NCBI GenBank assembly: GCA_910577785.1
Contig: CAJTNT010000049.1
Span: forward strand, 1-25,811
DNA length: 25,811 nt
From: an uncultured Lachnospiraceae bacterium
Lineage (GTDB): Bacteria > Bacillota > Clostridia > Lachnospirales > Lachnospiraceae
Direction of reading: 5' to 3'
In this document: positions 6,650 to 13,230 of the stretch, one piece after another
Position numbering within the stretch: the first letter of the stretch is position 1
Layout of the letters: each line of letters opens with the position of its first letter
Made by a program: the position numbers and the translations under genes
The notes under the pieces: generated by a model
What the model saw: the letters and a program-made list of their open reading frames with translations, nothing else
Database searches by the model: none
What the model was told of the DNA's origin: nothing

Positions 6650-7720
6650 ATGCCAGAGAAGAAAGACAAGAACACGAACAAAAAGAAAATAGCCATATTA
6701 TTCGGGGGATGCTCCAGTGAATATGAGGTTTCCTTACAGTCTGCGTATGCGGTTATCACACATATTGATACGGAGGCATATGAGCCGGTATTGATTGGGA
6801 TAGCCAGGGACGGGAAATGGTATCTGTACCGTGGGGAGGCAGACAGGATTCCCAGTGACAGCTGGCAGCAGGAGGGGAGCTGTATTCCGGTGGCAGTATC
6901 CCCGGACAGGGAGCTGCATGGGATTTTATTGCTGAAAAAAGAGGGCGTGGAGACGCTTTCCCTGGACGGCGCGCTGCCAATCCTCCATGGGAAAAATGGG
7001 GAAGACGGGACGGTGCAGGGCGTGCTGGAGCTGGCGGGGATTCCGCTGGTGGGATGCAATACCATGAGCTCTGCGGTCTGCATGGACAAGGAAACGGCGC
7101 ACCGCCTGGCCAGGGAATGCGGCGTGAAGGTTCCGGCTTCCCATACGGTGACGGAGGCGGAGCTGGAGGGCTTTTCACAGGTTGCGCAGTGGGCGCAGGA
7201 ATTGGGATATCCCCTGTTTGTCAAGCCCATGCGGGCAGGCTCTTCCTTCGGTATTACTAAGGTGGCTGGCGCCAAGGAGCTGCAGGCGGCTATGCAGCAT
7301 GCCTTTGCTTATGATTCTTATGTGATTATGGAGGAAATGATTGATGGTTTTGAAGTAGGCTGTGCTGTCCTGGGGACGGAGGAGCTTGTGATTGGCGCAG
7401 TGGATGAGATTGAGCTATCCCAGGGATTTTTTGACTATACGGAGAAATATACCCTCAAATCCTCCAGCATCCATGTCCCGGCGCGGATTTCCCCGCAGAA
7501 GGCGGAGGAGGTGAAGGCTGCGGCGGCAAAAATTTACCGCAGCCTGGGCTGCAGCGATTTTGCGAGGGTGGATATGTTCCTGACGCCGCAGGGGGAGATT
7601 TATTTTAATGAGGTAAATACAATCCCTGGTTTTACCAGCCACAGCAGATACCCGAATATGATGAAAGAGATTGGCATTTCCTTTGCAGAACTGGTGAGCC
7701 GTCTGTTAAGCAAAATCTAA
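6650..7720 (+). CDS. D-alanine-D-serine ligase, VanG type
   Basis: A 356-residue ATP-grasp ligase of the D-Ala-D-X family. Visible blocks include IAILFGGCSSEYEVSLQSA (residues 14-32), HGKNGEDGTVQGVLELAGIP (113-132), FVKPMRAGSSFGITK (190-204) and FNEVNTIPGFTSHSRYP (319-335). The omega-loop region reads FDYTEKYTLKSS (261-272). As I remember it, D-Ala-D-Ser ligases VanC and VanG have FDYxEKYxLxS here, while D-Ala-D-Ala ligases have YDYxxKY followed by different residues. The whole protein follows VanG closely. Together with the two VanT-like genes downstream this argues for making D-Ala-D-Ser for peptidoglycan precursors. The ATG at 6650 follows AGAAGGAGAAGAGAA. No VanXY peptidase or VanRS regulator is in the window, so vancomycin resistance should not be assumed. 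A D-Ala-D-Ala housekeeping role remains the alternative. Confidence 0.82.
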   Translation: MPEKKDKNTNKKKIAILFGGCSSEYEVSLQSAYAVITHIDTEAYEPVLIGIARDGKWYLYRGEADRIPSDSWQQEGSCIPVAVSPDRELHGILLLKKEGVETLSLDGALPILHGKNGEDGTVQGVLELAGIPLVGCNTMSSAVCMDKETAHRLARECGVKVPASHTVTEAELEGFSQVAQWAQELGYPLFVKPMRAGSSFGITKVAGAKELQAAMQHAFAYDSYVIMEEMIDGFEVGCAVLGTEELVIGAVDEIELSQGFFDYTEKYTLKSSSIHVPARISPQKAEEVKAAAAKIYRSLGCSDFARVDMFLTPQGEIYFNEVNTIPGFTSHSRYPNMMKEIGISFAELVSRLLSKI

Positions 7721-7732
7721 GGAGGCAGATGC

Positions 7733-8776
7733 ATGAGGCAGAAAAAAACCTACGGGGCAATTGATAATTTCCGGCTGGCTGCCGCTTTGCTGATTGTGGC
7801 AATCCATACGGGGCCGCTGGATTCTTTTAGCCCGGCGGCAGATTTTTTGGTGACGTATTGCTTTGGGCGCATTGCCGTCCCATTTTTCCTTATGGTAACG
7901 GGTTTTTTTGTGCTTGCGCCTTATCAGCGGACAGTAAGCCGTTCCATGGCCGGGCGGGAAAGCGCCTGTGGGAAGGTGTGGAAATTTTTAAGGAAGACAG
8001 CGCTGCTGTATGCGGCTGCTACCGTTCTTTATTTTCCTATCAAAATCTATTCTGGCCAGCTGAGCCATAGCTTTGGGGGATGGATGAAGGAAATTTTTTT
8101 GGATGGAACCTTCTACCATCTATGGTATCTGCCAGCTGTGCTGCTGGGCTGCCTGCTGCTTGTGGGGCTGTTGGAAATCTGCCGCCCGCCGATGATTTCT
8201 GTCATAACGCTGATTTTATATCTGGTTGGCCTGCTGGGGGACAGCTACTATGGCCTTATCAGCCAGAACCATGTCCTGAAGACCGTGTATGAAGGGATTT
8301 TTTCCATCAGCTCTTATACCAGGAACGGGATATTTTTTGCCCCGGTCTTTCTGTGGCTGGGCGTAATCATTGCCAATGGGAAAATCCGCCTCCCCAGGCA
8401 GACGGCATGCCTTGGCTTCCTGCTTTCCCTGGCGGGCCTGCTGGGGGAGGGGCTGTTAAGCTATAGCCTAAAGTGGCAGAAGCATAACAGCATGTACCTG
8501 CTGCTGCTTCCGGCGATGTTTTTTCTGTTTTTGTGGCTGCTTTCTTTGGAAGGGGAGGCGCTTGCCCTGGCGCGGGACTGCTCCATGATCATCTATATCA
8601 TACATCCGCTGTGCATTATCCTCGTGCGTGGGACGGCCGGCGTCATGAAGATGACGGACATTTTTGTGAATCAGTCCTTTGTCCATTATCTGTCCGTCTG
8701 CATAGCATCGGTGGCGCTGTCCATTTTGATTGCATGGGGGATGCAGTGGGTAAAGGGAAAATACGGAAAGGGATGA
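7733..8776 (+). CDS. VanT-like membrane domain, acyltransferase-3 family
   Basis: A 347-residue polytopic membrane protein with about 10 segments. The first contains IDNFRLAAALLIVAIHTGPL, where the conserved R and H of acyltransferase family 3 are present, followed by GRIAVPFFLMVTGFF. Later landmarks are DGTFYHLWYLPAV and GDSYYGL...YTRNGIFFAPVFLWLG. These match the N-terminal membrane half of VanT serine racemases, which is thought to help take up L-serine or localise the racemase. Here it ends with its own stop and the racemase half follows 7 bases later in another frame. Start ATG at 7733 has AAGGAGGCAGATGC upstream, 12 bases after the ligase stop, so the three genes form an operon. As a lone gene it would be called a generic acyltransferase; context supports the VanT reading. 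Confidence 0.8.
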   Translation: MRQKKTYGAIDNFRLAAALLIVAIHTGPLDSFSPAADFLVTYCFGRIAVPFFLMVTGFFVLAPYQRTVSRSMAGRESACGKVWKFLRKTALLYAAATVLYFPIKIYSGQLSHSFGGWMKEIFLDGTFYHLWYLPAVLLGCLLLVGLLEICRPPMISVITLILYLVGLLGDSYYGLISQNHVLKTVYEGIFSISSYTRNGIFFAPVFLWLGVIIANGKIRLPRQTACLGFLLSLAGLLGEGLLSYSLKWQKHNSMYLLLLPAMFFLFLWLLSLEGEALALARDCSMIIYIIHPLCIILVRGTAGVMKMTDIFVNQSFVHYLSVCIASVALSILIAWGMQWVKGKYGKG

Positions 8777-8783
8777 GGAAATC

Positions 8784-9902
8784 ATGTATCAGAAAGGAAG
8801 GGCGTGGATTGAACTGAACCGGGGGCATCTTATGGACAATATCCGTCAATTCCGCATGCTTCTCCCAGCGGACTGTGCCCTGATGCCGGCGGTAAAGGCA
8901 AATGCTTACGGCCATGGCGCGCCGCTTATCGCAGGCGCACTGCAGGAGCAGGGGGTACACAGCTTCTGCGTGGCTTCCGTTGCGGAAGGGATTGAGCTGC
9001 GCCAGGCAGGGATTTGGGGAGAAATTCTCGTGCTGGGCTATACCCATCCCGGCCAGTTTTCTGATTTGGCGTATTATAGTTTAACGCAGACAGTGGTTGA
9101 TTTGGAATATGCCAGGAAAATGCAGGAGGATGGCCACAGATTTACGGTGCATATCGGCATTGACACGGGAATGCACCGCTTAGGGGAACGGTGGGATAAC
9201 CTGGAAGGGATCCTGGAGATTTTCCGGTTCCCGAATCTAAAGGTCACGGGTATCTATTCGCATCTGTGCGCATCGGATGGGATTACCCAGTGGGAGCGTA
9301 CTTACACCCTGGAGCAGATCCGCCACTTTGAGTCTGTGGTGGAAGAACTGCACCGCAAGGGGATTTTCGGTTTTAAATGCCATCTGCAGGGAAGCTATGG
9401 CATCTTAAATTATTCTGAGCTTTGTTTTGACTATGCCAGGGCAGGGATTGCGCTGTACGGGATCCTCAGCGGCAAAGGGGATAAGGTGGACGCGCCCTTA
9501 CAGCTGCATCCCGTGCTGTCGTTAAAGGCCAGGGTAGAGACTGTGAAAACATTATACCGGGGGGAAGGGGCGGGCTATGGCCTTGCATACCGGACAGGGG
9601 AGAACCGTAAGATTGGCGCGCTGTCCATCGGGTATGCAGACGGCATCCCCAGGAGCCTGTCAAACTGCGGGTATGTGCTCTGCCATGGCAGGAAGGCGCC
9701 GGTCATCGGGCGGATCTGCATGGATCAGATGCTGGTAGACCTCACGGATGTGCCGCAGGTGAGGGCGGGGGATGAGGCTATCTTGATTGGCAGGTCCGGG
9801 GATCTGGAAATCCGCGCCGAAGACCTTGCCAGCTGGGCGGGGACGATCAGCAATGAGATCTTAAGCCGCCTGGGGAGCCGGCTTGAGCGGGTCATGGAGT
9901 AG
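8784..9902 (+). CDS. Serine/alanine racemase, VanT catalytic half
   Basis: A 372-residue PLP enzyme of the alanine racemase fold. The PLP lysine is K38 in MPAVKANAYGHG (34-45). The barrel continues with HIGIDTGMHRLG, YARAGIALYGILSG, SIGYADGIPRSLS and GRICMDQMLVDLTDV. In alanine racemases a conserved Tyr near the C-terminus (Tyr354 in the Geobacillus enzyme, within TISYRVPR) lines the active site. VanT serine racemases have Asn there. This protein reads TISNEILSRLGSRLERV, with Asn at residue 357. The overall sequence follows the C-terminal half of VanT. Expected role: L-Ser to D-Ser, feeding the ligase two genes upstream, possibly with L-Ala as a second substrate. The ATG at 8784 has GATGAGGAAATC upstream. 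If it is the only racemase in the genome it may also supply D-Ala. Confidence 0.85.
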   Translation: MYQKGRAWIELNRGHLMDNIRQFRMLLPADCALMPAVKANAYGHGAPLIAGALQEQGVHSFCVASVAEGIELRQAGIWGEILVLGYTHPGQFSDLAYYSLTQTVVDLEYARKMQEDGHRFTVHIGIDTGMHRLGERWDNLEGILEIFRFPNLKVTGIYSHLCASDGITQWERTYTLEQIRHFESVVEELHRKGIFGFKCHLQGSYGILNYSELCFDYARAGIALYGILSGKGDKVDAPLQLHPVLSLKARVETVKTLYRGEGAGYGLAYRTGENRKIGALSIGYADGIPRSLSNCGYVLCHGRKAPVIGRICMDQMLVDLTDVPQVRAGDEAILIGRSGDLEIRAEDLASWAGTISNEILSRLGSRLERVME

Positions 9903-9957
9903 CGGCTTTTTATGGGGGGCCGTACGAAACGCTGTGAAAATGGGAATAAAATATCCC

Positions 9958-9987
9958 TTGGAAAAATGGGCTTTTCTGTGTTACAAT
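9958..9987 (+). promoter_or_regulatory. Likely mutY promoter
   Basis: TTGGAA (9958-9963), an 18-nt spacer and TACAAT (9982-9987) form a reasonable sigma-A promoter in the 199-nt gap between the racemase and mutY. The mutY start is 115 nt downstream. No other feature is seen in this gap. Confidence 0.5.
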
Positions 9988-10101
9988 GAGATTACTGTTT
10001 CAGAAAAGACAGTTATAAAATGAGACAGGATTTGGAAAATACGGATTTGGGAAAAGACGTATTGGAAGAAATAGATTGAAAGACAGGATTAGAAAAGAGC
10101 C

Positions 10102-11172
10102 ATGTTAGAGAATTTTCCATTAGAGAAAACAGTGGAGCCGCTGCTTCAGTGGTTCCGGGAGAACGCCAGGATCCTCCCCTGGCGGGAATCTCCTACGCCA
10201 TACCATGTGTGGGTGTCCGAAATTATGCTGCAGCAGACCCGCGTAGAAGCAGTAAAGCCTTATTATAAACGTTTCATGGCGGCTCTGCCTACGGTACAGG
10301 ATTTGGCGCGCTGCCCGCAGGATCAGCTGCTGAAGCTGTGGGAAGGCCTGGGGTATTATAACCGTGTACGGAATATGCAGGCTGCCGCCCGGACAATTGT
10401 GGAGGAATACGGCGGGGCGCTCCCGGCAGATTATGAAAAGTTATGGAAGCTAAAAGGCATTGGCAGTTATACGGCAGGCGCGATTGCCTCGATTGCCTAT
10501 CAGATTCCGGTTCCGGCAGTGGATGGCAATGTCCTGCGGGTCATTTCCCGGGTAACGGCGGATGATTCTGATATTATGAAGCAGTCCACGCGCAGCAAGG
10601 TGGAGCGGGCGCTTCTGGCGGTTATGCCGCAGTCCCAGGCCGGAGCCTTCAATCAGGCGCTGATGGAATTGGGCGCAACCGTCTGCCTCCCCAATGGGGA
10701 ACCCTTGTGCGCAAGCTGCCCCTGGCAGGCCTTCTGCGAGGCCCAAAAGCAGGGAATCTGGCAGCAGCTTCCGGTAAAGAGCAAGGCAAAGCCCCGGCGT
10801 ATGGAAGAAAAAACGGTATTTGTCATCCGGGATGGGGGGAAGGTTGCCCTTCACAAAAGGCCTGCCAAAGGCCTGCTGGCTGGGCTGTATGAATTTCCCA
10901 ATGCCGCGGGGCATCTGTCCGAGGAAGAGGCCTTACAGTGGGTAAGGGAGCAGAAGCTGTCCCCCGTCCGCATACAGAAATTGGAGGAGGCCAAGCATAT
11001 CTTCTCCCATGTGGAATGGCATATGGCAGGGTATGCGGTGTGGGTGGAAGGGCCTGCAGAGAACAGGAGTAAGATGCTGTTTGTAGAAGGAAAGGATACG
11101 GAGGCGGCCTATCCCATCCCCTCTGCCTTCCGCGCTTATATGAAATACATGGACATGCGCCTGGAAATTTAG
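10102..11172 (+). CDS. mutY: A/G-specific adenine glycosylase
   Basis: A 356-residue base-excision repair enzyme that removes adenine mispaired with 8-oxoguanine. Order of parts: WVSEIMLQQTRVEAV with catalytic Glu40; helix-hairpin-helix LKGIGSYTAGAIASIAY (117-133); catalytic Asp141 in PAVDGNVLRV; then the [4Fe-4S] cysteines 195, 203, 206 and 212 (C-x7-C-x2-C-x5-C). The C-terminal third is a NUDIX-like 8-oxoG-sensing domain starting near EEKTVFVIRDGGKVALHKRP, with GLYEFPN. Length is normal for Firmicutes. The ATG at 10102 has a poor ribosome site (AAAAGAGCC) but gives the usual N-terminus. It is transcribed alone and ended by a strong terminator. Confidence 0.97.
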   Translation: MLENFPLEKTVEPLLQWFRENARILPWRESPTPYHVWVSEIMLQQTRVEAVKPYYKRFMAALPTVQDLARCPQDQLLKLWEGLGYYNRVRNMQAAARTIVEEYGGALPADYEKLWKLKGIGSYTAGAIASIAYQIPVPAVDGNVLRVISRVTADDSDIMKQSTRSKVERALLAVMPQSQAGAFNQALMELGATVCLPNGEPLCASCPWQAFCEAQKQGIWQQLPVKSKAKPRRMEEKTVFVIRDGGKVALHKRPAKGLLAGLYEFPNAAGHLSEEEALQWVREQKLSPVRIQKLEEAKHIFSHVEWHMAGYAVWVEGPAENRSKMLFVEGKDTEAAYPIPSAFRAYMKYMDMRLEI

Positions 11173-11202
11173 AAAGCCGGTACAGTTTCTGTACCGGCTT
11201 TC
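11172..11202 (+). terminator. Perfect 14-bp terminator hairpin after mutY
   Basis: GAAAGCCGGTACAG and CTGTACCGGCTTTC are perfect arms around a TTT loop, beginning at the last base of the mutY stop codon. The T-run is short (TTTC), so efficiency is uncertain, and the symmetry allows function in both directions. Confidence 0.75.
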
Positions 11203-11556
11203 AATATGAAAAAGATTTATATAAAAAAGTGAGGATACACTGTGTTAGCGGGAGGACCTTGCCTTTCGGCAAGGCTATGAAAAAGATAATTGAGAATCAA
11301 CCAATCAATTGGTAATGGCTTTCTTCTATGCTACATAGTATAGAAGGAAAATGTGACGTGCGTGTGTTCATAATATGAGAATTGTGTAAAGATTATATGA
11401 ACAAACTGCGTAATCATTTTCTTCCCAGCCGTTTCCAACACTTTTTTATTTTTCTACTTTCCATCTGAAAAAAAGTGTGGTATAATGTTCGCGTTGGCAA
11501 TATTCAATTGAGTTTCGGCACAGTTTTTATTACATTTTATAGAAAGGATGCATACC
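11203..11556 (+). promoter_or_regulatory. scfA upstream region: promoter and three palindromes
   Basis: This 354-nt gap has no protein gene. CCTTGCC/GGCAAGG (11257-11274) is a GC-rich hairpin without a T-run. CTTCTAT/ATAGAAG (11323-11346) is a second palindrome. TGTTCATA (11365-11372) and TATGAACA (11396-11403) are perfect 8-bp inverted arms, an operator-like arrangement. A promoter is likely at TTTCCA (11458-11463), 17-nt spacer, TATAAT (11481-11486), giving a leader of about 65 nt before scfA. Confidence 0.55.
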
Positions 11557-11697
11557 ATGAAACACATTAAGACATTAAATACGAAGAAGTTACAGAACAC
11601 GGTAAAAAAGGGCGGCTGTGGGGAATGCCAGACATCCTGCCAGTCCGCATGCAAGACAAGCTGCACCGTAGGGAACCAGAGCTGTGAGAACAAATAG
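11557..11697 (+). CDS. scfA: SCIFF ranthipeptide precursor
   Basis: A 46-residue peptide beginning MKHIKTLNTKKLQNTVKKGG, with six cysteines at positions 21, 24, 28, 32, 36 and 43. This is the six-cysteines-in-forty-five (SCIFF) precursor found almost throughout Clostridia. A partner radical-SAM enzyme links Cys sulfurs to gamma carbons of nearby residues, often Thr, giving a ranthipeptide. Thr27, Thr34 and Thr37 lie between the cysteines. The ATG at 11557 follows AGAAAGGATGCATACC. The maturase gene starts 96 bases downstream and secDF follows it. The mature function is unsettled; roles in quorum sensing or population behaviour have been proposed for some clostridia. Confidence 0.95.
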   Translation: MKHIKTLNTKKLQNTVKKGGCGECQTSCQSACKTSCTVGNQSCENK

Positions 11698-11733
11698 TTT
11701 TCAGATACGTCTCACTATAAGAGTTTAAGCATG

Positions 11734-11762
11734 GACCGTTCGCCTTGCACGAGCGGTCATTT
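11734..11762 (+). promoter_or_regulatory. Hairpin between scfA and scfB
   Basis: GACCGTTCG and CGAGCGGTC pair over 9 bp, with one G-U pair, around a 7-nt loop, in the 96-nt gap between the SCIFF precursor and its maturase. It is followed by ATTTGTG rather than a clean T-run. It may lower read-through into scfB or protect the scfA message, giving more precursor than enzyme; this is inference. Confidence 0.45.
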
Positions 11763-11793
11763 GTGCGTTATCGTTACCGGAAAGGAGCTTTTT

Positions 11794-13158
11794 GTGGTTC
11801 ACCAATATAAGAACAATGGATATAATATCGTCCTGGATGTGAACAGCGGTTCCGTGCATGTGGTGGATGATGTTACATATGATTTAATCCCCCTGTACCA
11901 GTCCCATACAAGGGAGGAAATTCAGGACAAGCTTATGCAAAGCTATTCGGAGGCGGATATTATTGAAAGTTATGGGGAGGTAAAGTCCCTGGCGGATTCC
12001 GGCCAGCTCTTTACGGAAGATGAATATGAAGGCTACATAGGCCAGTTTAAGGAGCGCCCCACTGTGGTCAAGGCTTTGTGCCTGCATATTGCCCATGACT
12101 GCAACCTGGCCTGCCGTTATTGCTTTGCGGAGGAAGGGGAATACCATGGCAGGCGCGCCCTTATGTCCTATGAGGTCGGCAAGGCAGCCCTGGATTTCCT
12201 GATTGCCAATTCTGGCAGCCGCCGTAACCTGGAGGTTGACTTTTTCGGCGGGGAGCCATTGATGAACTTTGATGTGGTGAAGCAATTGGTGGCCTATGGC
12301 AGGGAACAGGAGAAAATCCACAACAAGAATTTCCGCTTTACCCTGACGACCAACGGCGTGCTCCTGAATGAGGAGGTCATGGAGTTTGCTAACCGGGAAA
12401 TGGCCAATGTGGTCTTAAGCATTGACGGGCGCAAGGAGGTCAATGACAGGATGCGCCCCTTCCGCAAGGGGACAGGCAGCTATGACCTGATTGTACCCAA
12501 ATTCCAGAAGTTTGCCGAGAGCAGGAGCCAGGAGAAATACTATGTGCGCGGGACGTTCACCCACCACAACCTGGATTTCTCGCAGGATGTGCTGCATCTG
12601 GCGGATTTGGGCTTTCAGCAGATATCCGTGGAGCCGGTGGTGGCAGCGCCAGAGGAAGATTATGCGCTGCGCGCAGAGGATCTGCCCCAGCTCTTTGCGG
12701 AATATGACAGGCTGGCAGTGGAAGTCATCCGGCGGCAGCGGGAGGGGAGGCCATTCCAATTTTTCCACTTTATGATAGATTTGGAGGGCGGGCCTTGCGT
12801 GGCAAAGCGCCTTTCCGGCTGTGGTTCTGGGACAGAATACCTGGCAGTCACGCCATGGGGGGATCTGTATCCCTGCCATCAGTTTGTGGGAAGTGAGCCG
12901 TTCCTTATGGGAAATGTGGCGGACGGCGTGACCAATGTGCAGCTCCAGAAGGAGTTTAAGCAATGCAACGTTTACGCCAAGGAAAAATGCAGGGACTGCT
13001 TTGCCAGATTCTACTGCAGCGGCGGCTGCGCCGCCAATTCCTACCATTTCCATGGGAGCATCACGGATGTTTATGATATTGGCTGCCAGCTGCAGAAAAA
13101 GCGGATTGAGTGTGCCATTATGATAAAAGCCGCCCTGGCAGAGGATGCAGGGCAGTAA
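11794..13158 (+). CDS. scfB: SCIFF maturase, radical SAM/SPASM
   Basis: A 454-residue radical-SAM enzyme that installs thioether bonds in SCIFF. The N-terminal region (about 1-90) is the peptide-recognition domain. The [4Fe-4S]-SAM motif is C103-x3-C107-x2-C110 in HDCNLACRYCFAEEGEYHG. FFGGEPLMNFDVV and TTNGVLLNEEVMEF follow as usual. The SPASM region has GGPCVAKRLSGCGSGTEYLA, then DLYPCHQF and KCRDCFARFYCSGGCAANSY, which bind auxiliary clusters. I chose the GTG at 11794 because AAAGGAG lies 6 bases upstream and the protein then starts MVHQYKNNGYNIVLDVNSGS, the family N-terminus. The frame open back to 11731 overlaps the hairpin. Partner of scfA just upstream. Confidence 0.94.
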   Translation: MVHQYKNNGYNIVLDVNSGSVHVVDDVTYDLIPLYQSHTREEIQDKLMQSYSEADIIESYGEVKSLADSGQLFTEDEYEGYIGQFKERPTVVKALCLHIAHDCNLACRYCFAEEGEYHGRRALMSYEVGKAALDFLIANSGSRRNLEVDFFGGEPLMNFDVVKQLVAYGREQEKIHNKNFRFTLTTNGVLLNEEVMEFANREMANVVLSIDGRKEVNDRMRPFRKGTGSYDLIVPKFQKFAESRSQEKYYVRGTFTHHNLDFSQDVLHLADLGFQQISVEPVVAAPEEDYALRAEDLPQLFAEYDRLAVEVIRRQREGRPFQFFHFMIDLEGGPCVAKRLSGCGSGTEYLAVTPWGDLYPCHQFVGSEPFLMGNVADGVTNVQLQKEFKQCNVYAKEKCRDCFARFYCSGGCAANSYHFHGSITDVYDIGCQLQKKRIECAIMIKAALAEDAGQ

Positions 13159-13230
13159 AAATTTAAGAAGCCGCCCATGGCCGGTGGGCTATGGGGAGCG
13201 GCAGCAGAAATAACAAGGAGAGGAAAAACC

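Noticed and set aside
6650..9902. Acquired vancomycin-resistance operon
   Set aside because: Only ligase and racemase functions are present; no VanXY/VanX/VanY peptidase, VanRS or VanW is visible, so resistance is not supported.
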